Made by a program: the position numbers and the translations under genes. From Kordiimonas aquimaris (GTDB lineage: Bacteria; Pseudomonadota; Alphaproteobacteria; Sphingomonadales; Kordiimonadaceae), in NCBI RefSeq assembly GCF_025574485.1, contig NZ_JAOBPO010000003.1:411867-475866 (forward strand): a stretch of 64,000 nucleotides of DNA. Direction: 5' to 3'. The notes beneath the pieces were generated by a model. It was not told where the DNA came from. It worked only from the letters and a program-made list of their open reading frames with translations, and searched no databases. Of the stretch, positions 28,602-38,413 are shown in pieces. Within the stretch, counting starts at the first letter, position 1; each line of letters starts with the position of its first letter.

Positions 28602-29021
28602 TTATGCGCTGTCACTATCCGGCTCTGGCACAGGGCCAAGCTGCTCCCACAGCTCAATCTTGGTGCCTTCAGGGTCAATGATCCATGCGAATTTGCCGTA
28701 GTCATGCTCTTCTTTTTCGCCCACTTGCTTGATGCCAGCGGCCTCAAGTTTCACGAGCAATGCATCAAGGTCATCCACGCGCAGGTTCACCATAAAGTCT
28801 TTTGTGGATGGGTTAAAATACTCCGTATCTTCCTTGAATGGACCCCAAACATTATAGCCTCTGCTGTCCGGCTCTTTGTCTTCACGGAACGGAAAACTGG
28901 CACCGTATCCATCATAGGGAAAGCCAAGCTGCTCCCTATACCACTTCACTAAGCTGTCACGGTCCTTACATTTCATAAAGATGCCGCCAAGGCTTGTGAC
29001 CTTACCTTTTTCAGATGTCAT
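28602..29021 (-). CDS. VOC superfamily (glyoxalase/bleomycin resistance-like) protein
   Basis: A protein of 139 residues with two beta-alpha-beta-beta-beta modules. The first is GIFMKCKDRDSLVKWYREQLG; the second is MVNLRVDDLDALLVKLEAAG, ending WIIDPEGTKIELWEQLG. Members bind a metal and act on small molecules or sequester drugs; the substrate cannot be read from the sequence. The Shine-Dalgarno region is GGGGAGAG (29034-29027), one of three in the window that are fully complementary to the C-rich RNA at 30.9 kb. Confidence 0.85.
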   Translation of the reverse strand: MTSEKGKVTSLGGIFMKCKDRDSLVKWYREQLGFPYDGYGASFPFREDKEPDSRGYNVWGPFKEDTEYFNPSTKDFMVNLRVDDLDALLVKLEAAGIKQVGEKEEHDYGKFAWIIDPEGTKIELWEQLGPVPEPDSDSA

Positions 29022-29139
29022 AATTGCTCTCCCCTATCTGCCCACGTTTAGAATAAAACGAATGAGACAGGGAAGTCATTGCCTAATTTAAGGGCTAATT
29101 TTGAAAAGCAATGGCTACAGCAATGAGACGCACTATGGC

Positions 29140-30729
29140 TTAGTAGACTTCTTCTTTGGTTTTTAGGAACTTAAGCGTGGGGTAATCTTCCTTCGCTTTG
29201 TCCAGATGCCAATTGTTGCGCGCTAGATAAACCGGTGCGCCTGCATGGTCCGTTGCCATAGACGCCCGGTTCTGGTCCATAAAGGCCTTAACCTCGCGCG
29301 CTTCACCTTCAATCCACTCTGCTGTCATCAAGGTTGTTGGCTCAAACTTACATGGAATTTGATACTCCGTGCGAATGCGGTCCGCGAGCACATCAAACTG
29401 CAGTGGGCCAACAACACCCACTACCCAGTCACTACCTAGGTATGGCTTAAACACACGTGCAGCGCCTTCTTCAGCAAGCTGTTCCAGTGCACGACCCAAA
29501 TGTTTGGCTTTCATCGGGTCATCGGCCCGCACTTTTTGCAGGATTTCTGGTGCAAAAGACGGCACACCAGTGAAGCGAACAATTTCACCTTCAGTTAGCG
29601 TGTCACCAATGCGTAGGTTTCCGTGGTTAGGGATACCCATAATATCGCCCGCGAATGCTTCCTCAGCAATAGCCCGGTCTTGAGCAAGGAAAAGCTGCGC
29701 ATTGTGTACGGCAATAGTTTTGCCGCTGCGCACATGTTTCAGCTTCATACCTTTTTTAAACTTGCCAGAAATGAGACGCAGGAACGCAATACGGTCCCGG
29801 TGTTTTGGGTCCATGTTCGCTTGAATTTTGAACACAAAGCCCGAAACCTTGTTCTCATCTGGTTTAACCTCACGCTCAAGCGCTTTGCCGGGGCGCGGTG
29901 CCGGCGCAAACTTACCAACACCTTCAAGTAGTTCCTGCACACCAAAGTTATTGATAGCGGAGCCGAAAAATACAGGTGTGAGTGTTCCCTCCAAGTATAA
30001 CTCCAGATCAAACTCAGGGCACAGTTCGCGCACCATTTCCACGTCTTCACGCAGCTTGGCAAGCGCATAGTCAGGCAACAGTTCGTCGAGTTTCGGATCA
30101 TCAAGACCAGCACACTTAATGCCTTCACTCAGGGCATCACCTTTACCACGATCAAAAAGCACAAGCTGATCAAGCAACAGGTCATAACAGCCTAAAAAGT
30201 CACGCCCCATACCGATGGGCCAACTGGCCGGCGTAACATCAAGCGCCAGCTTTTGCTCCACCTCATCCAGAAGTTCAAATGGATCACGCGCTTCACGGTC
30301 CATTTTATTGATGAACGTGGTGATCGGCATATCGCGCAAGCGACACACCTCAAAAAGTTTACGTGTCTGGTTCTCAATACCTTTTGCAGCGTCAAGCACC
30401 ATAACGGCGCTGTCCACCGCCGAGAGCGTACGGTACGTATCCTCAGAGAAATCTTCGTGACCAGGCGTATCGAGCAAATTAAACGTATGGCCTTCATAGT
30501 CAAAGGTCATGACAGACGATGCAACCGAGATACCGCGCTCCTGTTCCACCTTCATCCAGTCAGACCGGGCACGCCGCCTTTCACCGCGGGCCTTCACTTC
30601 ACCAGCAGCCTGAATAGCACCACCAAATAACAACAGTTTTTCTGTCAGTGTTGTCTTACCGGCATCCGGGTGCGAGATAATCGCAAACGTACGGCGGCGC
30701 TCTATTTCATGATCAAATGTCATGGACAC
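29140..30729 (-). CDS. prfC: Peptide chain release factor 3
   Basis: A protein of 529 residues, normal length for RF3, a GTPase that recycles RF1 and RF2 from the ribosome. G1 SHPDAGKTT, switch region RGISVASSVMTF, G3 LLDTPGHEDFSEDTYR and G4 TFINKMDRE are all present. The start is GTG 30729 with GGGA 5 bases upstream; ATG 30723 is the alternative. It is transcribed alone, leftward. Confidence 0.96.
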   Translation of the reverse strand: MSMTFDHEIERRRTFAIISHPDAGKTTLTEKLLLFGGAIQAAGEVKARGERRRARSDWMKVEQERGISVASSVMTFDYEGHTFNLLDTPGHEDFSEDTYRTLSAVDSAVMVLDAAKGIENQTRKLFEVCRLRDMPITTFINKMDREARDPFELLDEVEQKLALDVTPASWPIGMGRDFLGCYDLLLDQLVLFDRGKGDALSEGIKCAGLDDPKLDELLPDYALAKLREDVEMVRELCPEFDLELYLEGTLTPVFFGSAINNFGVQELLEGVGKFAPAPRPGKALEREVKPDENKVSGFVFKIQANMDPKHRDRIAFLRLISGKFKKGMKLKHVRSGKTIAVHNAQLFLAQDRAIAEEAFAGDIMGIPNHGNLRIGDTLTEGEIVRFTGVPSFAPEILQKVRADDPMKAKHLGRALEQLAEEGAARVFKPYLGSDWVVGVVGPLQFDVLADRIRTEYQIPCKFEPTTLMTAEWIEGEAREVKAFMDQNRASMATDHAGAPVYLARNNWHLDKAKEDYPTLKFLKTKEEVY

Positions 30730-30860
30730 ATTATTCCCTTATGCAATGCGCTTAGGTTCGCACTACTCAATTTGCCGGAACACTAGCGATTTTTAAGCCG
30801 TTTTAAAGGGGAATCTGATCTGCAGTATAAGAAACTTATTGGTAAATCTGAAATGTCATT

Positions 30861-30992
30861 AATAAAAAAGGCCGAAGCACGGATAAAACGGCTTCGGCCT
30901 TAGGTCATCATGCTTGCTTTAGTGTGCCAGCATTTGGGGAGGTGGGGAGAGCCAGCACCAAACCAACAAGCAGATTCGATAATTCATTGTCT
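30861..30992 (-). ncRNA. Predicted small RNA with C-rich anti-Shine-Dalgarno loop
   Basis: A 130-nt minus-strand transcript with promoter (30999-31027) and intrinsic terminator (GGCCGAAGC/GCTTCGGCC, 30899-30891 with 30878-30870, then a T run). Upstream of the terminator a hairpin is closed by TGCTTG/CAAGCA (30972-30967 with 30916-30911) and GTGC/GCAC (30958-30955 with 30927-30924). Its loop exposes CUCUCCCCACCUCCCCAA (complement of 30934-30951). C-rich loops of this kind are known in alphaproteobacterial trans-acting RNAs that block ribosome binding sites. No reading frame of note lies inside. The family is not identified. Confidence 0.6.
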
Positions 30993-30998
30993 AGAGGG

Positions 30999-31027
30999 CA
31001 TATATGTTCGCCGTATGGCAACTTCAA
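30999..31027 (-). promoter_or_regulatory. Promoter of the C-rich small RNA
   Basis: On the minus strand -35 TTGAAG (31027-31022), exact 17-base spacer, -10 TATATG (31004-30999). The predicted start is an A at about 30992. There is no minus-strand gene between it and the terminator, so it drives only the small RNA. Confidence 0.6.
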
Positions 31028-31147
31028 GGCTGATTAGTGAATATTATTTCAACTGACAAGAAACTTGTTTACCGCAGTGAAATAGACTTATGGTTTGACC
31101 ATGTTGAACTTAAGGGCACAGAGTGGTTGGCCCGCTGGGGGCAGAAA

Positions 31148-32848
31148 ATGAAAACTAAAAAATACATACATATAGCTGCTTTTGCACTCGTTTCTGTACT
31201 GCAGATAGGTTGTTCAAACCCGCAAAGCAATTCTACGGTCGATAATCAAAGCAAAAGCCTGATTGTATACGGCGGCACTATTCGCACAGTCGACGACACG
31301 TTACCAACCGCTGAAGCGATGTTGGTAACGGATGGCAGAATTGTCGCTTTTGGTAATGCAGCAACTCTGATGCAACAATCCCCGGGTGCCGAGCAGGTAA
31401 ACCTTGAAGGTAAAACAATTTTGCCCGGCTTTATTGATAGCCATGTCCACGTACGTGAGCTTGGCATGGATGCAAGCAAAGCCAACTTGGTTGGTGTGAG
31501 AAGTACTGAAGACATCGTAGAAAGGCTTGTTGCGCATTACCCTAACCCTGCAAAAGATATGTGGCTTATTGGCCAAGGTTGGGACGAAGGGTGGTTTGGC
31601 AGCGCTGGCTATCCTGACAGACAATTACTGGATGAAGCATTCCCAAACAATCCAGTTCATCTGGAATCGTTGCATGGCTTTGCAGGGTTTTATAACGGTA
31701 AAGCGCTCGAAATAGCGAAAATCACCAATAACACACCTGATCCTGAGGTAGGACAAATACTCCGTAGGCCAGACGGCACGGCAACAGGCGTAATGCTGAC
31801 CCTTGCACAAGGTTTGATAAACCAACACATACCGACCGCTGATATTAACATGCGCAAAGATGCCATCACCAAAGGCCTTGAGATTATGGTGAAAGCAGGC
31901 GTTACAAGCGTTCATGAAGCCGGCATGACAAACATGGACGCTGCGACCTTTATGGAACTCGCGGAAGAAAGCAAGCTCTCCATAAGAGTATACGGCATGT
32001 TGAACGGCAACGATAATGAGCTGATGAACCACTGGTTTGAGCGCGGCATCCATGAACAGCCAGACACTATGTTTGCTGTGCGGTCCATTAAGGTGTTTTA
32101 TGATGGCTCGCTCGGTTCACGAACCGCATTAATGCAAGAACCATATAGCGACGACCCAGCAGCCGCGAACCCCACTGAGCGCATAACACCTGAGCAACTG
32201 AACTGGCTTGCTGAAAACGCGGCAGAAAAAGGCTTCCAGATGGCCGTTCATGCAATCGGCGACGAAGGCAACAACAGAACACTTTCAATTTATGAAAATG
32301 CATTGGCGCCATACCCGACACAAGACCACCGCTGGCGGATCGAACATGCCCAAGTGGTGTTGCCAGACTATTTTGAACGCTCGGCTAAGCTTGGTGTTAT
32401 CTCCAGCGTGCAATCTTCCCATGCTGTCGGTGATAGCGGTTGGGCTGAAGACCGCGTTGGCCCAAATCGTATTGGTCTTGCATATGCTTGGCGCAAAATA
32501 CTTGATGCAGGCGCGCCGCTTATACTGAACAGTGATCTGCCCGGCGAGCCCTGGAAGCCTATGGAAACACTGTATTTCGCCGTAACACGCAACACCCTTG
32601 ATAACCCAACTGGCAATGGCTGGTACAAGGACCAAGCATTGACCACCGGAGAAGCCATTGACGCTATGTCAAAAGCCGGCGCTCACTCAGCCTTTCAGGA
32701 CGGTTCAATTGGCACGCTAAGTGTTGGAAAATGGGCAGATTTTGTTGTGCTGGATACAGACCCCTACATAGCGGAACCAGCAACCTTAAAAGACATTGAA
32801 GTGCTATCTACATGGGTTGCAGGCAGGAAAGTTTTCACTAAAGAATAA
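31148..32848 (+). CDS. Amidohydrolase family 3 (YtcJ-like) lipoprotein
   Basis: A protein of 566 residues from ATG 31148, with a G-rich ribosome site just upstream; the frame extends left, but only this start gives a lipoprotein signal (VSVLQIGCSN, Cys at the cleavage site). Metal-binding motifs of the amidohydrolase fold are visible: GFIDSHVHVREL, AVHAIGDEGNNR, RIEHAQVV and a final Asp in ILNSDLPGEPW. YtcJ-like enzymes hydrolyse N-acyl or formyl amides. The product is expected in the periplasm; the substrate is unknown. Confidence 0.88.
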   Translation: MKTKKYIHIAAFALVSVLQIGCSNPQSNSTVDNQSKSLIVYGGTIRTVDDTLPTAEAMLVTDGRIVAFGNAATLMQQSPGAEQVNLEGKTILPGFIDSHVHVRELGMDASKANLVGVRSTEDIVERLVAHYPNPAKDMWLIGQGWDEGWFGSAGYPDRQLLDEAFPNNPVHLESLHGFAGFYNGKALEIAKITNNTPDPEVGQILRRPDGTATGVMLTLAQGLINQHIPTADINMRKDAITKGLEIMVKAGVTSVHEAGMTNMDAATFMELAEESKLSIRVYGMLNGNDNELMNHWFERGIHEQPDTMFAVRSIKVFYDGSLGSRTALMQEPYSDDPAAANPTERITPEQLNWLAENAAEKGFQMAVHAIGDEGNNRTLSIYENALAPYPTQDHRWRIEHAQVVLPDYFERSAKLGVISSVQSSHAVGDSGWAEDRVGPNRIGLAYAWRKILDAGAPLILNSDLPGEPWKPMETLYFAVTRNTLDNPTGNGWYKDQALTTGEAIDAMSKAGAHSAFQDGSIGTLSVGKWADFVVLDTDPYIAEPATLKDIEVLSTWVAGRKVFTKE

Positions 32849-32881
32849 CGCCCTGCCTGCTGAATTTATTAGGTGGAAATT

Positions 32882-35095
32882 TTACTTTTTCAGTGACCGA
32901 TTGAAAAAGTCCAACGCCTGATTCCACAGATGCGTTCGCGTTTTCGCTCCGCGAATACCATGCTTTTTACCAGGATAAGTCATCAGTTCAAATTTCTTAC
33001 CTTTGTTCTGCAAAACAGACAGCAATTTCACAGTGTGATCAAAGAACACATTGTCATCAGCCATACCATGCATCACCAGCAAATTACCTTTCAGGTTATC
33101 GGCATACTTGAACACACTGCTGTTGGCATAAACGCTGCCCGGCGCATCAGGGTGACTTAAGTACCGTTCTGTGTAAGCCGTATCATACAAACGCCAGTCT
33201 GTTACAGGAGACACAGCAACGCCTGCCTTGAACACATCAGGGGCAGTGAACATCTGCATCAATGTCATATAGCCACCGTATGACCAGCCCCACGTTCCGA
33301 TATTATCACCATCAATGTAAGGCAATGTTTTCAGGTAATTAGCGCCTGATACCTGATCAGCCACTTCAACAGTACCCATCGCATCTTTAATATGCCCTTC
33401 AAACTGCAAGCCCCGGTTCCACATCCCGCGGTTATCTAGCACCATAACGACATAGCCTTTACGCGCTAGAATTTCGTTGAAGTTCACGGTCCATGCTTTT
33501 TGCACACGCTGCCCGTGCGGGCCGCCGTAAGGCGCCATAACAGCAGGATACTTCTTATTTTCATCCATGTTAGGTGGCAGATACATGCGGTAATACAAAT
33601 CAGTACCATCATCCGCCTTTACTGTGCCAAAGCGCTGCTGCGCCTGCGTGCTCGTATATCTATAGTACGGATGCGTTTCATCCAGTGTGTTTGCCAAAAC
33701 CGTTGATCGCAGACCACCATCAGACAAGTTACGCACCGTTACTTGCGGCGGCTGTGTTGGGCTTGAGAAATTATCAATGAACACTTCAGCACCCACTGTT
33801 ACGCCGTGCCAACCTTCATCCAACGTTATTTTGTGGATGTCTCCGCCATCCAGCGATACAGCATATAGATGCCGTTCAATCGGGCTGTCTTTATGTCCCG
33901 TAAAATAAACAGTGCCGGTCTGCTCATCGACACGCTGAATACCGGACACTACCCAATCACCAGATGTTAACTCAGTGATTTCACCTGTTTCTGTATTGTA
34001 GCGGTAAATATGCCTGTAACCAGAACGCTCGCTCGTCCACAGCATGGTCGTACCGTCACCTAAGAAACGTATATTCTCATCAACATTCACCCAGATATCA
34101 GATTTCTCACTCAAGAATGTTTCAGAGGCTCCACCAGCTTCTGCAAAAAGCAAATCAAGTTGTGTCTGCGCTCGATTCAAGCGCTGCACGGCAACATGTT
34201 TACTGTCTGACAGCCAGTTAACCCGAGCGAGGTAAATGTCTTTCTCAGCACCGAGATCAACCCATTTCACACTTTGATCAGCAACAGTTACAACACCAAG
34301 CTGAACATCAACATTAGTGCTGCCTGCTTCAGGGTACCGCTGCTTCAGTGATATAACGCCGCCATCCGGCTGCACCTCATAGCGGTCTTTAACAAGCACA
34401 TTGCTTTCGTCAAACTGCTCGAATGCCACCTTTGTTTCGTCGGGAGACCACCAATAACCTGTAAACCTGTTTAATTCTTCCTGAGCGACGAACTCGGCCA
34501 TACCATTTGCAATGGTATCCGTTGCGCCGCTGGTAAGTTTAGTCTCGCGTCCAGTTTCAATGTTTACAATATAGAGTTCGCGGTCTCGTATAAACGAGAC
34601 ATACGAGCCCATTGGGCTAAATTTAATGTCAGTTTCGTATGCTTCTGTATCGGTCAAGCGCTTCACTTTACCGCCAATAGGCAACACATAAACATCGCCG
34701 CTGATCGGGAACAAAAGTGACTTGCTATCTGCAGACCAGTTGTAAGCAACAATACCTGTTTTACCAGCCTGTGCTCTGTTTCGTTCACGGCGCGCTTTTT
34801 CTTCTTCGCTTAATTCTTCAGCGCCGCCGTCCAGCAGTGTTGCTGAATCGACAAGCAGTTTAGACAAGCCTGTTTGTGCATTAAATTCCCATAAATCTAG
34901 TTGCGCCGCGTTTTCGGCTTTTCCGCGCAAGAACGTAATCCGTCGCCCATCTGGGGCAATCTTCAAACCCTGAACTGTTGCACCGTTAATGTTTGGACTT
35001 GCCTCCAAACGCTCAATGGTAAACTCTTCCGCAGTAAGAGGTGCGGCTAGTGGCATTGCAGTCATCAGCGCACCCGCTATGATCGATTTATTCAT
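32882..35095 (-). CDS. Exported dipeptidyl peptidase IV (S9 family)
   Basis: A protein of 737 residues with a cleavable signal peptide (MNKSIIAGALMTAMPLAAPL). The N-terminal two thirds form a beta-propeller of the DPP IV N-terminal type. The C-terminal hydrolase has the nucleophile Ser at residue 605 in GWSYGGYM, the acid in HGMADDNV and the His in PGKKHGIRG. A Glu pair in VAQEELNRFTGYWW is the substrate N-terminus binding motif of DPP IV. It would remove X-Pro dipeptides in the periplasm. Confidence 0.93.
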   Translation of the reverse strand: MNKSIIAGALMTAMPLAAPLTAEEFTIERLEASPNINGATVQGLKIAPDGRRITFLRGKAENAAQLDLWEFNAQTGLSKLLVDSATLLDGGAEELSEEEKARRERNRAQAGKTGIVAYNWSADSKSLLFPISGDVYVLPIGGKVKRLTDTEAYETDIKFSPMGSYVSFIRDRELYIVNIETGRETKLTSGATDTIANGMAEFVAQEELNRFTGYWWSPDETKVAFEQFDESNVLVKDRYEVQPDGGVISLKQRYPEAGSTNVDVQLGVVTVADQSVKWVDLGAEKDIYLARVNWLSDSKHVAVQRLNRAQTQLDLLFAEAGGASETFLSEKSDIWVNVDENIRFLGDGTTMLWTSERSGYRHIYRYNTETGEITELTSGDWVVSGIQRVDEQTGTVYFTGHKDSPIERHLYAVSLDGGDIHKITLDEGWHGVTVGAEVFIDNFSSPTQPPQVTVRNLSDGGLRSTVLANTLDETHPYYRYTSTQAQQRFGTVKADDGTDLYYRMYLPPNMDENKKYPAVMAPYGGPHGQRVQKAWTVNFNEILARKGYVVMVLDNRGMWNRGLQFEGHIKDAMGTVEVADQVSGANYLKTLPYIDGDNIGTWGWSYGGYMTLMQMFTAPDVFKAGVAVSPVTDWRLYDTAYTERYLSHPDAPGSVYANSSVFKYADNLKGNLLVMHGMADDNVFFDHTVKLLSVLQNKGKKFELMTYPGKKHGIRGAKTRTHLWNQALDFFNRSLKK

Positions 35096-35172
35096 TCATT
35101 TTTCCCTAAGCTTTCAGTTAGTGACGTTACCTATCAGCGCACTGCTTAAAAGCAGCGCCCTTCCCCATAGTT

Positions 35173-35838
35173 TTATTTCTCGCAAAGTTTCTTAAATCCA
35201 GCGGATACAAAAGGCACCATTCGCTCATAGGCGCCAAGCATATCTTCAGATTTAACAACACCATCAGACAACTGATCAATTCGGCCCGTATGCGCAAAAG
35301 TAAGTGTGAGCGCACCAGACAAAAAGTGATAACACCAATACAGATCAACAGGATCCGCATCAGGCAAAGCCTGCTTCAATGCATCCATAAATTTTCGCAC
35401 AACTGGGTCAAAATATTTAGTCATCAACTGACCGCCCCACTCAAACGAACTGTTAACTTGTGCTACCAATTCAAAATAATGTCGCCAACCCGGATCATCC
35501 TGATATCCATTAGCAAGCATCGGCCTGAGAAATGCGTCAATTATTTCCTCCACCGATGGTCCGTTTGTCCCTGCTTCCGACTTCAATTTTTCGAGCGCGT
35601 CAAGGCGCGCAGTATTCCAAACCTCTGCCCTGCGCATTAACACAGCATCGAATAGGCCACGCTTGTTGCCAAAATGATAACTGGATAATGCAAGGTCAAC
35701 TTCCGCTGAATCTGCAACCATGCGCATGGACACACCATCAAAACCATGTTTGGCAAACAAAGCTTCGGCAGCATCCAGAATTCGATCTTTACGCTTAGGT
35801 ACTGTTTTCTTGGCATTTTCCGGCACAAATTTCCCCAT
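35173..35838 (-). CDS. TetR/AcrR family transcriptional regulator
   Basis: A protein of 221 residues. The N-terminal helix-turn-helix is typical: ILDAAEALFAKHGFDGVSMR, then LALSSYHFGNKRGLFDAVL. The C-terminal ligand domain is helical (residues 80-221) and matches regulators of fatty-acyl metabolism only loosely. It is divergent from the TonB receptor-ligase-hydrolase group and is the likely repressor of it, acting through the palindrome at 35928. Confidence 0.9.
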   Translation of the reverse strand: MGKFVPENAKKTVPKRKDRILDAAEALFAKHGFDGVSMRMVADSAEVDLALSSYHFGNKRGLFDAVLMRRAEVWNTARLDALEKLKSEAGTNGPSVEEIIDAFLRPMLANGYQDDPGWRHYFELVAQVNSSFEWGGQLMTKYFDPVVRKFMDALKQALPDADPVDLYWCYHFLSGALTLTFAHTGRIDQLSDGVVKSEDMLGAYERMVPFVSAGFKKLCEK

Positions 35839-35921
35839 ATTGTTTTAACGCAAACACTAACGAATGCCGATGCGCAGGTAAATGCACATTTAAATAATTC
35901 ATTGATCGTTGAATTTTTATG

Positions 35922-35950
35922 TTGACTTTCAACGTTTGTTGAATTTAATT
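35922..35950 (+). promoter_or_regulatory. Promoter with TetR-type operator
   Basis: TTGACT at 35922-35927, a spacer of 17 bases, TTAATT at 35945-35950. The spacer contains a perfect palindrome, TTCAAC-N4-GTTGAA (35928-35943). A further GTTGAATTT copy starts at 35909. The position is right for a repressor to block the promoter of the TonB receptor gene. Confidence 0.6.
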
Positions 35951-36025
35951 GGCTTTAATGTGGGCCACACTGATCTTTGGGAAGAGATCGTGACCAGCTG
36001 CCCAAAGAACATCGGGGAGAGAAAA

Positions 36026-38392
36026 ATGACATCGACTAATTTTACGCGCCTGACTTTATTGGCAGGTGCAGGCATTTCTGCACTTATTGCTGGCGCGCCG
36101 ACAGTTGCCCAGGAAGCCGATACAAACGCGGGACTGGAAGAAATACAGGTTACAGCAAGACGCCGCAGTGAAAGCCTGCAAGACGTTCCAATTGCGGTAA
36201 CCGCTATTAGCGGCGAAACATTGTTTAAGGTTGGCGCACAAGACATTACCGTATTGGCACAAAGCACGCCTAACACGACCCTTGAGGTATCGCGCGGTAC
36301 CAACACAACAATTACTGCATTCATTCGCGGCGTCGGGCAGCAAGACCCTGTTGCAGGTTTCGAGGCCGGTGTGGGTATCTATATTGATGATGTATATGTC
36401 AATCGCCCTCAAGGCGGCGTGCTGGATATATACGATGTTGAACGCATTGAAATACTGCGTGGCCCCCAAGGCACATTATACGGTCGTAATACAATTGGTG
36501 GTGCCATCAAGTATGTAACACGCCGGATCGGTGAAGAACGATCACTTAAGCTAAATGTTGCAGGTGGTACTTTTGGCCAACATGAAATAACAGCGACGGC
36601 AGAACTACCTGTCAGTGACAGCGTTCGCTTTGGTGCATCAGCTGCTTACTTGCAGAGAAATGGCTTCGGTGAAAACATCAACACAGGTGCCGAACACTAT
36701 GACAAAGATATTTTGGCTTTTCGCGGCAGCGTGGAATTAACCCCTTCCCCGAAATTGTTTATACGATTGTCTGGCGATTACCTGAAAGACGAGTCTAGCC
36801 CTAAATCTGGCCATCGCCTTATCCCAGGTTTGTTCAGCGGTGCCCCTGTGCTTGATGATGTGTTTGATACGCGCGCTGGCATTACAGGCCGCAACGATGC
36901 CGAACAATACGGCGGTACGGCATTAATAGAGTACGAAATCAGCGACAGAGTAACGCTGAAAAATATTTTAGCCTACCGTGAAGACAAAAGCTTTCAGCAA
37001 ATCGACTTCGACAGTCTGCCTGCTGCTGATGTTGATGTACCTATCCTGTACCGCAATGACCAATTCAGTGAAGAATTTCAGCTATTATACAGCGATGATA
37101 AGGTTAATGGTGTTCTGGGCTTCTATTACCTTGATGCAACAGCATTTAATGAATTTGATGTCGTGCTCGCAAATACTGGTAATTTAATCGGGCTACCAGG
37201 CCTGAATGCAAACACACTTGGTGATGTAGACACAAAAACATGGTCTGTTTTTGGTGATTTTACGTTCGACATATCTGATGTGCTTAACACTGACACAAAG
37301 GTGGAGTTAAATATCGGTGGTCGTTACACAAGTGACAAACGTACTTCAAATATTCTGCGCCGTACATTCATTGGTGGCCTGTCTGAAACGTTTGGTGGCA
37401 CAGCAACTCAAATTGCAACAACGTCAGACTTCAATGGGTCGCGCACCTACAAGGACTTTAACCCACGAGCCAGTCTTTCCTGGCATCCAAACGATGACCA
37501 CACATGGTATATTTCATATAGTGAAGGCTTCAAAGGTGGTGGTTTCGACCCACGTGCACAAAGCACAGCTGCGCCGGATTTGAACAATGACGGCACAACC
37601 TCGGAAACTGAGATATTTGAGTTTATTAACTTTGATCCAGAGACTATCACTACATATGAAGCAGGTGTAAAATCTACATGGGCTGACGGCCTTGTAAATA
37701 CCAACCTTGCTGTTTTCTATAGTGATTACAACGATGTACAGGTTCCGGGATCCATTGGTGTAGACACTAACGGCGACGGTATTAATGACAGCTTCTCAGG
37801 CATCACGACAAATGCCGGTGCAGCCAACTTTACAGGTGTTGAATTCGAAGGCTCGGCTATTTTAGGCCAAGATATCGGCATTAATGGAGATAATCTGACA
37901 ACTAATTTCTCATTGGGTTGGATTGACACAGAATACAGCGAGTTTATTTCCGCAGTAACCGACCCTGTAACCGGCGTAACATCATTGCAAGACATCTCGG
38001 ATCAGCGTGTCGTTCAAAACACACCAGAGTGGTCAACAAATCTTCGCCTGACGTATAATCGCCCTTCTGAGTTCTTCGGTGAAGACGGCGAGCTATCCTT
38101 TAGCGGTGCATGGTCATACAAAAGCCTGACAAACCAGTTTGAAATACCGTCTGCATTCCTCGACCAGCCTGGGTATTCACTGTTCGACGCGAGCATTGTC
38201 TGGACATCAGAAAGCGGCAAATACCAGTTTGGTGTTCACGGTCGTAACTTGTTTGACAAAGAATACATTGTTGCTGGCTATTTCTTTGCCAACGAAACTG
38301 GAACTGTCTCAACGCTTGGCCTTGAAGGAATTGCTTCTGCATTTTACGGACCACCACGCACTGTAACTGCAGTGTTCGGCGTTAAATTTTAA
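36026..38392 (+). CDS. TonB-dependent outer-membrane receptor
   Basis: A protein of 788 residues from ATG 36026, preceded by GGGGAGAG; the longer frame lacks a ribosome site. A signal peptide (to about residue 27) precedes the plug domain: EEIQVTARRRSESLQDVPIA near the start is a TonB-box-like and plug entry segment, followed by ILRGPQGTLYGRNTIGG. A 22-strand barrel follows, ending in FGVKF with the terminal aromatic residue of outer-membrane proteins. It takes up an unknown ligand; the neighbouring acyl-CoA ligase and hydrolase suggest a carboxylic acid or an ester. The TetR protein is the likely regulator. Confidence 0.92.
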   Translation: MTSTNFTRLTLLAGAGISALIAGAPTVAQEADTNAGLEEIQVTARRRSESLQDVPIAVTAISGETLFKVGAQDITVLAQSTPNTTLEVSRGTNTTITAFIRGVGQQDPVAGFEAGVGIYIDDVYVNRPQGGVLDIYDVERIEILRGPQGTLYGRNTIGGAIKYVTRRIGEERSLKLNVAGGTFGQHEITATAELPVSDSVRFGASAAYLQRNGFGENINTGAEHYDKDILAFRGSVELTPSPKLFIRLSGDYLKDESSPKSGHRLIPGLFSGAPVLDDVFDTRAGITGRNDAEQYGGTALIEYEISDRVTLKNILAYREDKSFQQIDFDSLPAADVDVPILYRNDQFSEEFQLLYSDDKVNGVLGFYYLDATAFNEFDVVLANTGNLIGLPGLNANTLGDVDTKTWSVFGDFTFDISDVLNTDTKVELNIGGRYTSDKRTSNILRRTFIGGLSETFGGTATQIATTSDFNGSRTYKDFNPRASLSWHPNDDHTWYISYSEGFKGGGFDPRAQSTAAPDLNNDGTTSETEIFEFINFDPETITTYEAGVKSTWADGLVNTNLAVFYSDYNDVQVPGSIGVDTNGDGINDSFSGITTNAGAANFTGVEFEGSAILGQDIGINGDNLTTNFSLGWIDTEYSEFISAVTDPVTGVTSLQDISDQRVVQNTPEWSTNLRLTYNRPSEFFGEDGELSFSGAWSYKSLTNQFEIPSAFLDQPGYSLFDASIVWTSESGKYQFGVHGRNLFDKEYIVAGYFFANETGTVSTLGLEGIASAFYGPPRTVTAVFGVKF

Positions 38393-38413
38393 CCCCAGGC
38401 TGGCTGTGGTAAT

